This document shows, in pieces, positions 17,508 through 26,919 of a stretch of 64,000 nucleotides of DNA (positions are counted from its first letter, which is position 1; every line of letters starts with the position of its first letter). The notes beneath the pieces were generated by a model, which was given only the letters and a program-made list of their open reading frames with translations, made no database searches and was not told the origin of the DNA. The position numbers were made by a program, and so were the translations under genes. The DNA lies in the NCBI GenBank assembly GCA_030433215.1, contig JAUIMC010000005.1, positions 124,001 to 188,000 on the forward strand. The letters run 5' to 3'. Source of the stretch: Alphaproteobacteria bacterium. GTDB taxonomy: Bacteria > Pseudomonadota > Alphaproteobacteria > Caulobacterales > Parvularculaceae.

Positions 17508-17544
17508 CCGAAAACCGGCCTCCACTTTTCGGGAAAGCGCTCTA
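17508..17544. repeat. Short palindromic element before the BASS symporter gene
   Basis: CCGAAAA at 17508-17514 and TTTTCGG at 17526-17532 form a perfect 7-bp inverted repeat, followed by GAAAGCGCTCTAG. From memory, similar short elements with TCCACTTTTCGG-like cores are dispersed in many alphaproteobacterial genomes. A partly similar tail is found before the hybrid kinase at 9921-9934. Confidence 0.45.
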
Positions 17545-17551
17545 GCCCGTC

Positions 17552-18478
17552 ATGAATCCTGAAACACTGGACCAGCTGACCATCGCGCTTTCGCCGGCGT
17601 CGCAGGGGCTTCTCGCCGCCGCGATCATCATCATGATTTTCGCCATCGCACTGGGGCTGCGGCCCGAGCATTTTTCTTTTCTGCGCACCGACCCGAAACT
17701 CTTCTGGGGCGGGCTGGCGGCGCAACTGATCGCGCTTCCCGCCATGACGCTGGCGCTGGTGGCGATCCTCTCCCCCCACCCCTCCATCGCGCTCGGCATG
17801 ATCGTCGTCGCGGCCTGCCCCGGCGGCAATGTGTCGAACTTCATGACCTGGAGCGCGCGCGGCGACCCGGCCTATTCGGTCTCGCTCACCGCCGGCTCCA
17901 GCGTCGTCGCCGCAATCTGGACCCCCGCCGCCATTCTGTTCTGGTCGGAGCTCTATGCGCCGACGGCGGCGCTGCTCGACGCGATCAATTTCGACCGCGT
18001 CTCCTTCATCATCCAGACGACCTTCATGCTCGCCGCGCCGCTGGCGCTCGGCATGGTCTGCGCGAAATATTTCCCGGCGGCGGCGGAGAAGTTCAGGAAA
18101 CCGCTGGCGCTGTTCGGCGGCGCCATGCTGGCCGTCGTCATCATCAGCGGCGCCTGGCGGCTGACGGCGGAGCTGCTGCCGGCCTGGGCGCTGATCCTTG
18201 TCCCTGTGGTGCTGCATAACGGCGCGGCCTTCGCGCTCGGCGCCGCGTCGGGTCGCCTCCTGGGGGCGAGCGCGCCGCGCCGGCGCACCCTCGCCTTCGA
18301 AGTCGGCATCCAGAACGCCGGCCTCGCCATCGTCCTCCTCCTCGCGCAATTGAAGGGCCTCAGCGGCGCGGCGGCCATCGCCGCTGTATGGGGCGTTTGG
18401 CACTTCTTTTCCGGCGGCGTTATGATCCTTCTCTACAGAACACTCGACGCCAGAAAAACTGACAGGAAACGCTCATGA
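17552..18478 (+). CDS. Bile acid:sodium symporter (BASS) family protein
   Basis: 308 residues with nine or ten membrane segments. Family signs are VVAACPGGNVSNFMTWSARGD in the first half and FEVGIQNAGLAIVLL in the second, the two unwound ion-binding helices. Such transporters take up organic acids, often with sodium. The stop overlaps the amidohydrolase start (ATGA), which hints that the pair imports and hydrolyses an acylated substrate. The substrate is not known. Confidence 0.9.
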   Translation: MNPETLDQLTIALSPASQGLLAAAIIIMIFAIALGLRPEHFSFLRTDPKLFWGGLAAQLIALPAMTLALVAILSPHPSIALGMIVVAACPGGNVSNFMTWSARGDPAYSVSLTAGSSVVAAIWTPAAILFWSELYAPTAALLDAINFDRVSFIIQTTFMLAAPLALGMVCAKYFPAAAEKFRKPLALFGGAMLAVVIISGAWRLTAELLPAWALILVPVVLHNGAAFALGAASGRLLGASAPRRRTLAFEVGIQNAGLAIVLLLAQLKGLSGAAAIAAVWGVWHFFSGGVMILLYRTLDARKTDRKRS

Positions 18479-20229
18479 CCTTCGATCTCAAAATCACCGG
18501 CGGCCTCCTCTATGACGGCGACGGCGGCGAGCCAGTGCGCGCTGACATTGCGGTGAAAGACGGAAAGATCGCGGAGATCGGCGCCTGCGACGGCGCTGCG
18601 GAGAAAACCGTCGACGCCGACGGCGCCATTGTGACGCCGGGCTTCATCGACCTTCACACCCATTACGACGGCCAGATCTCCTGGGATGAGGAGCTGCGCC
18701 CCTCCGTCAATCACGGCGTGACGACGATCATCATGGGCAATTGCGGCGTCGGCTTCGCGCCGGTGAAAAAAGCCGACCACGACCGGCTGGTGCGTCTTAT
18801 GGAAGGCGTCGAGGATATTCCGGGCACGGCGCTTCACGAGGGCCTTACCTGGGACTGGGAAAGCTTTCCCGACTATATGGACGCTATCGACGCCATGAAG
18901 CACACCATCGATTTCGGTGTGATGATCGGCCACGACCCGGTGCGCGTCTATGCGATGGGCGAGCGCGCCAGCGCCTTCGAGGAAGCGACCGACGACGACA
19001 TCGCACTCATGAAAAAGATCGTGCGCGAGGCGATGCAGGCGGGCGCCGCCGGGTTCTCCATCGGCCGCACCGACATTCACCGCACGGCGGACGGCGACTG
19101 GACGCCAAGCGCGGAGGCGAGCGAGAAGGAACTGACGGCGCTTGCGGGCGCGCTCGACGGTCTCGATCATGGCGTGTTGCAGATCGTCAACGACTTCAAT
19201 CTCGAGCGCGAAGGCGACCAGTTCTATGACGAGTTCAAGATAGTCGAGAATTTCGTGCGCGCCGGGGGCGGCAAACCCGCTTCCATCTCCCTCATGCAAC
19301 GCGATATGGCGCCCAATGACTGGACGCGCATCCTCAAGGAAACCGAACGCCTCAATGCTGATGGCATCGACTTCAACGTGCAGGTGGCGCCGCGCGCCAT
19401 CGGCGTCTTTCAGGGCCTGCAATGCACCTTCCACCCGATCATGGCGCAGCCGAGCTATATCGCCATCAAGGACAAGCCGCTGGAAGAACGCGTGGCGATC
19501 ATGCGCGACCCCGAGTTCAAAAAGAAATGCCTTGAAGAAACGCCGGTGAAGCTCGCCGGGCCCGGCTCCTCCGTCCCGCCCATCGCCGACACCATGATCG
19601 CCGCCATCGAGCTTGTAGCGAACAAGTTCTTCCGGCTCGGCGAAAACCCCGATTACGAGCAGCCGCAGGATCGGTCCCTCGGCGCGGAGGCGCGCGCCGA
19701 CGGCGTTTCGGCCATGGAGAAACTTTACGACACGCTTCTGGAATTAGACGGCAAGCAGCTCATCTATTTCCCGATCTACAATTACACCGAGTTCAATTAC
19801 GACAATGTCCACAAGATGCTGACGCACCCGAAGGCCCTGCCTGGCCTGTCGGACGGCGGCGCTCATGTGGGCACGATCTGCGATGCGAGCTTTCCAACCT
19901 ATTTGCTGACGCATTGGTGCCGCGACCGCGACCATGACCGCATCGCTCTTTCGCGCGCGGTGCAGATGCTTACCGCCGACGGCGCGGATTATCTCGGCCT
20001 CAAAGATCGCGGGCGCCTCAAAGTCGGGATGCGCGCCGACATCAACGTTATCGACCACGAGAAACTCCATCTCGGTCCCCCGCGCATGGTCAAGGACCTG
20101 CCCGCCGGCGGCCAGCGCCTGTTGCAGCCCGTCTCCGGCTATCGCGCCACTTTCGTCAACGGCGAACAGGTGATCGCCAATGACGAGGTGACGAAGGCGA
20201 GGCCGGGGCGCTTGGTGAGGTTTCATTGA
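18475..20229 (+). CDS. N-acyl-D-amino-acid deacylase-like amidohydrolase
   Basis: 584 residues. Metal-binding HTHYDGQ (about 60-66) after TPGFIDL, then [16 protein letters not shown] typical of D-aminoacylases, and a late acidic metal ligand in LSDGGAHVG. The C-terminal beta sandwich ends [21 protein letters not shown]. It probably removes an acyl or carbamoyl group from an amide substrate. It is coupled to the upstream BASS symporter by a 4-base overlap. Confidence 0.88.
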   Translation: MTFDLKITGGLLYDGDGGEPVRADIAVKDGKIAEIGACDGAAEKTVDADGAIVTPGFIDLHTHYDGQISWDEELRPSVNHGVTTIIMGNCGVGFAPVKKADHDRLVRLMEGVEDIPGTALHEGLTWDWESFPDYMDAIDAMKHTIDFGVMIGHDPVRVYAMGERASAFEEATDDDIALMKKIVREAMQAGAAGFSIGRTDIHRTADGDWTPSAEASEKELTALAGALDGLDHGVLQIVNDFNLEREGDQFYDEFKIVENFVRAGGGKPASISLMQRDMAPNDWTRILKETERLNADGIDFNVQVAPRAIGVFQGLQCTFHPIMAQPSYIAIKDKPLEERVAIMRDPEFKKKCLEETPVKLAGPGSSVPPIADTMIAAIELVANKFFRLGENPDYEQPQDRSLGAEARADGVSAMEKLYDTLLELDGKQLIYFPIYNYTEFNYDNVHKMLTHPKALPGLSDGGAHVGTICDASFPTYLLTHWCRDRDHDRIALSRAVQMLTADGADYLGLKDRGRLKVGMRADINVIDHEKLHLGPPRMVKDLPAGGQRLLQPVSGYRATFVNGEQVIANDEVTKARPGRLVRFH

Positions 20230-20234
20230 AGCGC

Positions 20235-21011
20235 ATGAAAGATGTAGTTTGGCTGCTGCAAAGGAATATGAATAACCAAACTGCCTTTCATGGCATGCTC
20301 AAAACTCTTGAAGAATGCAATTACGCTAACCTTAGCATTAATCTAGTCCCATTTGTCGATGACATCCCCGAGGTTAAAGGCCTGAGCGGAGATGAGCTTG
20401 TAATATGTTGGGGGCCTAGCTTTGTGCCAAGAGCAAAACATTATCCTGCATTACTGCCAGGTATCTGGTTCGAACCACAGACATTTAATTGGGGATGTTT
20501 CCAAAAGAATTGGAAGGAATATATCTTATCCCAAGATGGGGAAATCGTAACGCTTTCTGCAGCCTTGTCTTGCCTCTCAAGTCGGCGAGTATTCATGCGC
20601 CCCAACGAAGATTCGAAAATTTTTGATGGGGGTGTTTATGAAAAAGATAGCCCGCCAGTTATCAAGCATATCGCAAACAATGACGATAAAGTCGTTATCG
20701 CTGAGCCGCGCGATGTAGTGTCTGAATGGCGGTTCTTTATCGTAGGCAAAAACGTCATTGCAGAATCCTCATATCGAATAGACTCCTCTGCGACTATAGA
20801 GGGATTTATTCCTTCAGAGGCTCGCGATTTAGCGAAAGAAGCTTCAAAAATATGGGGGCCTGACGACGTATATTGCTTGGATGTCGGCTATGACGGAAAA
20901 ACATATGGCATTATAGAAGCTAATTGTTTCAATGCCTCACGCATATATGGCGCCAATGCCGCTGACATTGTAAAAAACGTCTCAGAATTTACCCGGAAAC
21001 AACATAACTAA
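20235..21011 (+). CDS. R2K-clade ATP-grasp domain protein (DUF4343-like), AT-rich insert
   Basis: 258 residues from ATG 20235; a TTG at 20226 overlapping the amidohydrolase stop is the alternative. Family-type motifs: VFMRPNEDSKIFDGGVYE (K128), AEPRDVVSEWRFFIV (E164, R166) and LDVGYDGKTYGIIEANCFNAS (E228, N230), the nucleotide- and Mg-binding set of ATP-grasp ligases of the R2K family 3 kind. ATP-grasp enzymes join a carboxylate to an amine or thiol via an acyl phosphate. Codons are far AT-richer than all neighbours (many AAA, ATT, TTA, GTA), which points to recent horizontal acquisition. The substrate is unknown. Confidence 0.82.
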   Translation: MKDVVWLLQRNMNNQTAFHGMLKTLEECNYANLSINLVPFVDDIPEVKGLSGDELVICWGPSFVPRAKHYPALLPGIWFEPQTFNWGCFQKNWKEYILSQDGEIVTLSAALSCLSSRRVFMRPNEDSKIFDGGVYEKDSPPVIKHIANNDDKVVIAEPRDVVSEWRFFIVGKNVIAESSYRIDSSATIEGFIPSEARDLAKEASKIWGPDDVYCLDVGYDGKTYGIIEANCFNASRIYGANAADIVKNVSEFTRKQHN

Positions 21012-21024
21012 GCTGGATTAGACC

Positions 21025-21357
21025 ATGCGCATCAGCGGCGATCCAAAACTTTATCTGGCTCTGACGGTTCTCGGCGTCGCTGTTCCTTACGCCGCATTGC
21101 TTCCGTGGATCGCCGAGAACAGCTTCGCGCTCGATCAACTGATCGGCCAGGCATTCGAAACCCGCATCGCCGCTTTCGCCTGGCTTGACGTCATCGTCAG
21201 CGCGCTCGTTCTGCTATTTGCAGCCGCGACGACCATGAGCGGCGCAAGGCTGATCGCGATCATCGCCGCCTGCTTTCTGGTTGGCGTCTCGGCGGCGCTG
21301 CCGCTTTTCTTTTATTTTCTCGCCAAAGACAGCGCAAAGGCCATTCCGCAATCATGA
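21025..21357 (+). CDS. DUF2834 membrane protein
   Basis: 110 residues with three membrane segments (about 10-27, 50-67 and 72-97). The spacing and PYAALLPWIAEN element match the DUF2834 family, which has no known function. It overlaps the alcohol dehydrogenase start by 4 bases, so the two are co-expressed. Base composition is back to that of the surrounding chromosome. Confidence 0.78.
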   Translation: MRISGDPKLYLALTVLGVAVPYAALLPWIAENSFALDQLIGQAFETRIAAFAWLDVIVSALVLLFAAATTMSGARLIAIIAACFLVGVSAALPLFFYFLAKDSAKAIPQS

Positions 21358-22499
21358 ACTTCACCTTCGACACCGTCCCCAACATCATTTTCGAGACCGG
21401 CGCCGCTGCGCGCATCGGCGAGATCGTCGCCCCGCGCATGAAGCGGCCCTTTGTCGTCACGGATAAAGGCGTCGTCGGGGCCGGGCTTATCGACGGCGCA
21501 TTGAAAAGCCTTGAAAAAGCCGGGCTCGATTACGCGCTGTTCGACGGCGTCGCGGCGGACCCGCCCGCAACCGTCGTCAAGGGCGCTGTCGAAACGGCGC
21601 GCGCCCATAAAGCCGACGGCGTCATTGGCTTCGGCGGCGGCTCCTCCATGGATACGGCGAAAGTCATCGCGGTTCTCGTCAATTCATCGCAGACGCTCGA
21701 AGATATTTACGGGACCGACATGGCGAAGGGCCCCCGCGTGCCGCTGGCGCTGGCGCCAAGCACCGCGGGCACCGGCTCGGAAGTCACCAACATTTCCGTC
21801 ATCACCACCGAAGACGACCAGAAGGTCGGCGTCATCGCGCCGCAACTTTACGCCGATCTCGCGGTGCTCGACGCGTCGCTGACGCTGTCGATGCCGCGCC
21901 ATGTCACTGCCGCCACGGGCATCGACGCCATGGTCCACGCCATCGAGGCCTACACCAACATCAACCGCAAGAACCCGCTCTCCGACGCCTTGGCGCGCGA
22001 GGCGTTGCGCCTACTGGCAGGCAATATCGTCAGGGCTTGCGAGGCGCCGGGCGACGTCAAGGCGCGCGAGGCGATGCTGCTCGGCGCCATGGTCGCGGGC
22101 CAGGCCTTCGCCAATTCGCCGGTCGGCGCCGTTCATGGCATGGCCTATCCGCTGGGCGGCATCTTTCACATTCCTCACGGGGCTTCGAATGCGCTGATGC
22201 TCGAACCCGTGTTGCGCTTCAACGCCCCGAAAGCCGATCATCACTATGCCGAACTCGCCGATGTAATCGCGCCCGGCGCGTCGGGAAGCGCGGCGCAAAA
22301 ATGCGACGCCTTCATTAGCCGGATTGTCGAGATCGTCGAGGCGACCGGCGTCGAGCGGCGCCTGTCGCAGCTCGGCATATCCCATAACGACCTGCCGCGC
22401 ATGGCCGAAGACGCGCTGAAAGCCCAGCGGGTGCTGGTCAACAATCCGCGCGAAGTCACTTATGACGATGCGCTCGCGCTTTATACGCAAGTGCTCTAG
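21354..22499 (+). CDS. Iron-containing alcohol dehydrogenase
   Basis: 381 residues, normal for group III ADHs. NAD(P)-binding GFGGGSSMDTAK (about 91-102) and GTGSEVTNISV; metal ligands in the segment TAATGIDAMVHAIEAY (Asp, His) and HGMAYPLGGIFHIPHG (His, His). It oxidises or reduces a primary alcohol/aldehyde pair, usually with Fe2+. Coupled to the DUF2834 gene upstream and 15 bases before an esterase, suggesting an operon up to 23890. Confidence 0.92.
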   Translation: MNFTFDTVPNIIFETGAAARIGEIVAPRMKRPFVVTDKGVVGAGLIDGALKSLEKAGLDYALFDGVAADPPATVVKGAVETARAHKADGVIGFGGGSSMDTAKVIAVLVNSSQTLEDIYGTDMAKGPRVPLALAPSTAGTGSEVTNISVITTEDDQKVGVIAPQLYADLAVLDASLTLSMPRHVTAATGIDAMVHAIEAYTNINRKNPLSDALAREALRLLAGNIVRACEAPGDVKAREAMLLGAMVAGQAFANSPVGAVHGMAYPLGGIFHIPHGASNALMLEPVLRFNAPKADHHYAELADVIAPGASGSAAQKCDAFISRIVEIVEATGVERRLSQLGISHNDLPRMAEDALKAQRVLVNNPREVTYDDALALYTQVL

Positions 22500-22514
22500 C
22501 CCCATGATGTCCCG

Positions 22515-23465
22515 ATGACCTCCCGTTCTCTCGTCGATCCGGAATTGCTGGCGCTGCTCGACGCCTTTCCCGAGGCGCCGCTCAACGCCGAGACGCTTGA
22601 AGAAACCCGCGCGCGATCCGAAGAGATGTTCGCGCTGCGCGCCATGACATCGGACAATGTCAAACGGCGCGAGGAGATTATTCCGAGCCTGTCGGGCGCG
22701 CCGGGGGTTCGTGTGCTCGTTTATACGCCGGTGAAAGAAACCGGTCCGGCGCCGGCGCTCCTCCACATTCACGGCGGTGGCTATGTGGTCGGCGCGCCCG
22801 AAATGTCGGAAGCGACCAACGCCGTCATCACCGAAAGGCTCGGCGCGGTCGTCGTCTCCGTCGATTACCGCCTCGCGCCTGAACACCCCTTCCCCGCGCC
22901 GCTGGACGATTGCCATGCGGCGCTTGTCTGGCTCCATGAAAACGCCGATGCGCTCGGCGTCGACGCCAGCCGTATTTCCATCGCCGGAGACAGCGCCGGG
23001 GGCGGTCTCGCCGCGGCGCTCGCGCAACGCACCCGCGACGAAGGCGCTCATCACCTCTGCTCGCAGCACCTGAACTGTCCCATGCTCGACGACCGCACGG
23101 GCTCGCCCGAGGCGCCGCGCGATCCGCTGGTCGGCGAGTTCTTCTGGACGCGTGACAAGAACCGGTTCGGCTGGTCTTCCTATCTCGGGAACGACGACCC
23201 CGCGGCGCCCTACGCCGTCCCGGCGCAGATGGAAAACCTTAAAGGCCTCGCCCCCGCCTGGATCGCCATCGGCGCGCTCGATCTCTTCCTTGACGAAGAC
23301 ATGGATTATGCGCGCCGCCTCGCCGCCGCGGGCGTTCCTGTCGATCTCGAAGTCTATGCCGGCGCCTATCACGGCTTTCAGCTCGCGCCCGAGGCTGGCG
23401 TTTCCAAGCGCGCCGCGCGCGATTATCTCGACAGCTTCAAACGCGCCTGGAGGCTCGCCTCATGA
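22515..23465 (+). CDS. Alpha/beta hydrolase, hormone-sensitive-lipase family
   Basis: 316 residues. Oxyanion-hole motif [10 protein letters not shown] (about 91-100), nucleophile elbow GDSAGGG (about 159-165), acid in [11 protein letters not shown], and His in YHGFQL complete the catalytic triad. This is a carboxylesterase of HSL type (family IV). The 4-base overlap with the thioesterase gene shows coupled translation. The natural substrate is unknown. Confidence 0.92.
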   Translation: MTSRSLVDPELLALLDAFPEAPLNAETLEETRARSEEMFALRAMTSDNVKRREEIIPSLSGAPGVRVLVYTPVKETGPAPALLHIHGGGYVVGAPEMSEATNAVITERLGAVVVSVDYRLAPEHPFPAPLDDCHAALVWLHENADALGVDASRISIAGDSAGGGLAAALAQRTRDEGAHHLCSQHLNCPMLDDRTGSPEAPRDPLVGEFFWTRDKNRFGWSSYLGNDDPAAPYAVPAQMENLKGLAPAWIAIGALDLFLDEDMDYARRLAAAGVPVDLEVYAGAYHGFQLAPEAGVSKRAARDYLDSFKRAWRLAS

Positions 23466-23890
23466 AGCCTGAAACCGTCCGCGCCGATTACAGACATTTT
23501 CTCCCGCTCCAGACACGCTGGGCCGACAACGACATTTACGGCCATGTGAACAATGTCGTTTATTACGGTCTCTTCGACACGCTCGTGAACGAATATCTGA
23601 TCGCGTCGGGCGCGCTCGACATTCATCAGGGCGCGATCATCGGCCTCGTCGTGGAAACGGGCTGCAACTATTTCGCGCCGCTGGAATTTCCGCAAAAACT
23701 CGAAGGCGCCTTGCGCGTCGCGCGCATCGGCAATTCGTCGGTGCAGTATGAGCTGGCGATTTTCAAGGAAGGCGAAAACGCGCCCGCCGCTGAAGGCCGC
23801 TTCACCCATGTCTATGTGGACCGGGAAACGCGTCGGCCCGCCATCCTGCCAGATGCGTTGCGAACGGCGCTGGAAAAAATCAGCCCATAG
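23462..23890 (+). CDS. Acyl-CoA thioesterase (4HBT hot-dog fold)
   Basis: 142 residues. The 4-hydroxybenzoyl-CoA thioesterase signature is [21 protein letters not shown], with the catalytic Asp and the family's NxxY element, followed by the long hot-dog helix. It hydrolyses acyl-CoA thioesters. Last gene of the DUF2834-ADH-esterase operon. Confidence 0.9.
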   Translation: MKPETVRADYRHFLPLQTRWADNDIYGHVNNVVYYGLFDTLVNEYLIASGALDIHQGAIIGLVVETGCNYFAPLEFPQKLEGALRVARIGNSSVQYELAIFKEGENAPAAEGRFTHVYVDRETRRPAILPDALRTALEKISP

Positions 23891-23959
23891 GCGCAAAGCC
23901 GCCCGTGACGGCGCCGTCAAGCTTTCTTTGCGAGCGCATTCGCTATAGCTTCCGCCAGC

Positions 23960-24901
23960 ATGCACGGATTTTTAGACAACCTTTTTGATTCGCTTCCAAC
24001 ATTGCCGGAAGTAGTGACGTCCTATCCGGCCATGCTGGCCCCGGGCGACAAGGCCGTTTATTTTACAGCCGCGCGCGACTTCTATTCAGGCCAGGGCGCC
24101 ATTGTCGACGCCGGCGTATTTCTCGGCGGCACGACGAAATGCCTGGTTGAGGGATTGCGGGGCAATAAAAACTTCGAGTTCCGCGAAAGTGAAAAGCCGA
24201 TTACGGCGTTTGACGCCTTTAAGGTCTACTCCGAGCCTTATCAAAAATACGCCGCCAAGTGCGGCGAACAGCTTGAGATCGGGGACAGCTTTCGTCCCCT
24301 ATTCGACCGATTGCTTGGCGCCGATCAGAAATGGGTCGACGTTCGTGAGGGTGACATCCTTCAAGAGCAGTGGAGGCCGGACGATTTTATCGAGATCGCA
24401 GAGCTGGATATCTGCAAAGGCGTTGACCTAACGAAACGCGCCGCAGACCTGTTTTTCCCGCATTTACGGCCCTACAAGTCTATTGTCATCCACCAGGATT
24501 ATGTTTTCCCGCGTCAGCCCCAGATAGCGGTCATGATGGAGGCGTTATCGCCGTTCTTCGTAAAGATCGCCGAAGCGGCGTCGAGCGCCGTCTTTTTATG
24601 CACGAAAAACATTTCGTCCCAAGACATGGAAAAGGCTCTGGCAGACGCTTTCGCGCCAGATAACGCGATAAGCCATATGCGGAGCGCACGCGCAAAAGCC
24701 ATGAGCGCCGGATGCTACTTCATCTTGACGCTCGGCGCCGTCAGGCTGCTCGCGGAGAGCGGCGATATCCGAGGCGCCGGAAACATCTTGGACAGCCTGC
24801 AATCCGAGGCAAGCGATTGGAGCCTGGACATTACGCCGCTCCATAAAAAGTATTTTGCCGAAACCGCCGACTATATCCGGCTGATAGAAGACGCTGATTA
24901 A
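23960..24901 (+). CDS. TylF/macrocin-O-methyltransferase-like protein
   Basis: 313 residues. GAIVDAGVFLGGTTKCLVEGL (about 49-69) resembles SAM motif I of TylF/MycF-type O-methyltransferases, and IAELDICKGVDLTKRAADLFFPHL with VIHQDYVFPRQP fits the later metal-binding Asp region of that class. The extended C-terminus is helical. It is slightly AT-richer than the neighbouring operon. A sugar or small-molecule O-methyltransferase is the best guess; it may be a divergent member without activity. Confidence 0.6.
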   Translation: MHGFLDNLFDSLPTLPEVVTSYPAMLAPGDKAVYFTAARDFYSGQGAIVDAGVFLGGTTKCLVEGLRGNKNFEFRESEKPITAFDAFKVYSEPYQKYAAKCGEQLEIGDSFRPLFDRLLGADQKWVDVREGDILQEQWRPDDFIEIAELDICKGVDLTKRAADLFFPHLRPYKSIVIHQDYVFPRQPQIAVMMEALSPFFVKIAEAASSAVFLCTKNISSQDMEKALADAFAPDNAISHMRSARAKAMSAGCYFILTLGAVRLLAESGDIRGAGNILDSLQSEASDWSLDITPLHKKYFAETADYIRLIEDAD

Positions 24902-24912
24902 CCTGCCTGCGT

Positions 24913-25638
24913 CTATATTTTCTCATTCAGATCGACTTTCGCGACGTCATAGCCGCGCTTCAGGTCGTCGATGTGCTTGGTCATCCATTCGCCCGCGCGC
25001 GTTTCGTCGCCCGCCTCGAACGCCGCGATCAGCTTGTCCTGGGCGCTCAGAATGCGTTCTTTCGCCTGGGGCGCCCCGGCGATGACATGGCGCAGGCTCT
25101 CGCCGATCATCAGGTTCAAAGACTGCAACAGCGCCAGCATGACCCGGTTGTCGAGACCGCGCGCGATATGCTGGAAAAACTCCACCGCTCCGGCGACGGT
25201 TGCTTCGTGATCTTTAGGACCCGCCGCTTCGAGGCTCGCCCGCACGGTTTTCAATTGCGCGATATCGTCATCGGAAAGACGCGTCGCGGCGAGCCGGGCC
25301 GCGGCCGGATAGAAACTCGCGAGCGTGTCCCAGACCTCGCGGAAAGTGACGCCGCCGAGCGCAAAACTTTTGCTGGCCGCTGCGGCGATATCGGCGGAGT
25401 CAGGCCGCTTGATATAGAACTTCTTCGCCGGTCCGCGCACGATCAGCCCGGTCTGTTCGAGGAGCCGCAAGCCTTCGCGCACCGTGGAGCGCGTCACGCC
25501 GAACTGGTCGCAAAGATCGCCTTCGGTCGGCAGGGAGGCGCCGTCTTTCAACGAGCCGTCGGTGATGCGCGCTTCGATCGCCTTGAAGACCTTGAGATAG
25601 GCCGGTTCGCGCTCCAGCGGCTTGAAGGCGTTTGTCAT
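24913..25638 (-). CDS. FadR-type (FCD) GntR transcriptional regulator
   Basis: 241 residues from ATG 25638; a TTG four codons earlier is less likely. N-terminal winged helix: ITDGSLKDGASLPTEGDLCDQFGVTRSTVREGLRLLEQTGLI. The C-terminal all-helical FCD ligand domain follows (about 95-230). It lies 13 bases downstream of isovaleryl-CoA dehydrogenase in the same direction, so it is probably in that operon and controls it. The palindrome TTGTCGGACAA at 26909-26919 is a good candidate operator. The ligand is likely an acyl-CoA or branched-chain acid (inference). Confidence 0.92.
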   Translation of the reverse strand: MTNAFKPLEREPAYLKVFKAIEARITDGSLKDGASLPTEGDLCDQFGVTRSTVREGLRLLEQTGLIVRGPAKKFYIKRPDSADIAAAASKSFALGGVTFREVWDTLASFYPAAARLAATRLSDDDIAQLKTVRASLEAAGPKDHEATVAGAVEFFQHIARGLDNRVMLALLQSLNLMIGESLRHVIAGAPQAKERILSAQDKLIAAFEAGDETRAGEWMTKHIDDLKRGYDVAKVDLNEKI

Positions 25639-25651
25639 GGGGTCACTCAAC

Positions 25652-26824
25652 TCAGGCGCTGGCGGCGAACAACTCGCGGCCGATCAGCATGCGGCGGATT
25701 TCGGATGTACCGGCCCCGATTTCATAGAGTTTTGCGTCCCGGAGCAAGCGCCCGGTCGGATATTCGTTGATATAGCCGTTGCCGCCGAGAAGCTGAATGG
25801 CGTCGAGCGCGACCTGCGTCGCTTTTTCCGCCGCATAAAGGATGCAGCCCGCCGCGTCCTGGCGCGTTGTCTCCTTGCGGTCGCAGGCGGCGGCGACGGC
25901 GTAAACATAGGCCTTGCAGGCGTTCATGGTGGTGTACATGTCCGCGAGCTTGCCCTGCACGAGCTGGAATTCGCCGATGGACTTATCGAACTGCTTGCGC
26001 TCATGAACATAAGGCAGCACCACATCCATCGCCGCCTGCATGATGCCGAGCGAGCCGCCGGAAAGGACCGTGCGCTCATAATCAAGGCCGCTCATCAGGA
26101 TCTTGACGCCGTCGCCTTCGTTGCCGATGAGATTTTCGGCGGGCACTTCGCAATCCTCGAAGACGAGCTCGCCCGTGTCGGAGCCGCGCATGCCGAGCTT
26201 GTCGAGCTTTTGCGCCGTTGAAAATCCCTTGAAGTCTTTTTCGATAATGAAGGCGGAAATGCCGCGCGAGCCTTTGTCCGGATCGGTCTTGGCGTAGACG
26301 ACGATGACGTCGCCGGTGGGGCCATTGGTGATCCACATCTTATTGCCGTTGAGGATGTAACGGTCGCCCTTTTTCTCGGCTTTCAGCCTCATGGAGACGA
26401 CATCCGAGCCGGCGCCCGGTTCGGACATGGCGAGCGCGCCCAGATGCTCGCCGGAGATCAGCTTCGGCAAGTAGCGCTCTTTCTGCTCTTTCGACGCGTT
26501 GAGATTGATCTGGTTGACGCAGAGATTGGAATGGGCGCCGTAGGACAGCCCCACGGACGCCGAGCCCCGCGAGATTTCCTCCATAACGACGCAATGGGCG
26601 AGATAGCCGAGCCCTGTCCCGCCATAGTCTTCATCGGCGGTGATCCCGAGAAGGCCCATCTCCCCGAGCTCCGGCCAGAGGTCCCGGGGAAAGAGATTTT
26701 TTTCGTCGATTTCCGCGGCGCGCGGCGCCAGCTTGTCATCGACCCAGCGCCCTACGACCTCGCGCATTTCCTCAATCATGGGATCGAGGCCGAAATTCAT
26801 GAAAAGACGGCTGTTTGTGCGCAT
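25652..26824 (-). CDS. ivd: Isovaleryl-CoA dehydrogenase
   Basis: 390 residues from ATG 26824, preceded by GAGAGG. Motifs: [58 protein letters not shown], the catalytic Glu in [11 protein letters not shown] on the helix where isovaleryl-CoA dehydrogenases carry it, and [30 protein letters not shown]. It converts isovaleryl-CoA to 3-methylcrotonyl-CoA with FAD and ETF. It is divergent from the methylcrotonyl-CoA carboxylase genes that use its product. Confidence 0.92.
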   Translation of the reverse strand: MRTNSRLFMNFGLDPMIEEMREVVGRWVDDKLAPRAAEIDEKNLFPRDLWPELGEMGLLGITADEDYGGTGLGYLAHCVVMEEISRGSASVGLSYGAHSNLCVNQINLNASKEQKERYLPKLISGEHLGALAMSEPGAGSDVVSMRLKAEKKGDRYILNGNKMWITNGPTGDVIVVYAKTDPDKGSRGISAFIIEKDFKGFSTAQKLDKLGMRGSDTGELVFEDCEVPAENLIGNEGDGVKILMSGLDYERTVLSGGSLGIMQAAMDVVLPYVHERKQFDKSIGEFQLVQGKLADMYTTMNACKAYVYAVAAACDRKETTRQDAAGCILYAAEKATQVALDAIQLLGGNGYINEYPTGRLLRDAKLYEIGAGTSEIRRMLIGRELFAASA

Positions 26825-26853
26825 GAGACATATCCTCTCAAAAGGGGGCAGGA

Positions 26854-26870
26854 CCCGCCAAAATGGCGGG
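26854..26870 (-). promoter_or_regulatory. Hairpin in the isovaleryl-CoA dehydrogenase leader
   Basis: CCCGCCA, three bases AAA, TGGCGGG: a perfect 7-bp stem within the 5-prime untranslated part of the minus-strand mRNA, 30 bases before the start codon. No T-run follows. It may stabilise the mRNA or be an extra protein site. Confidence 0.4.
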
Positions 26871-26891
26871 CGTTGAGCATTTAGGAGAGTT

Positions 26892-26919
26892 TTTATCAGA
26901 TTTTCGTATTGTCGGACAA
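26892..26919 (-). promoter_or_regulatory. Predicted promoter of ivd-gntR
   Basis: On the minus strand TTGTCC (26914-26919), a 16-base spacer, then GATAAA (26892-26897). The -35 lies in the right half of the palindrome TTGTCGGACAA. Confidence 0.5.
26909..26919. promoter_or_regulatory. Probable GntR/FCD operator
   Basis: TTGTCGGACAA is a perfect 11-bp palindrome with the T.GT...AC.A layout of FadR-subfamily GntR sites. It sits between the divergent isovalerate genes and overlaps the predicted -35 boxes of both directions, so binding would shut both promoters. The presumed binder is the FCD regulator encoded by the left arm. Confidence 0.65.
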
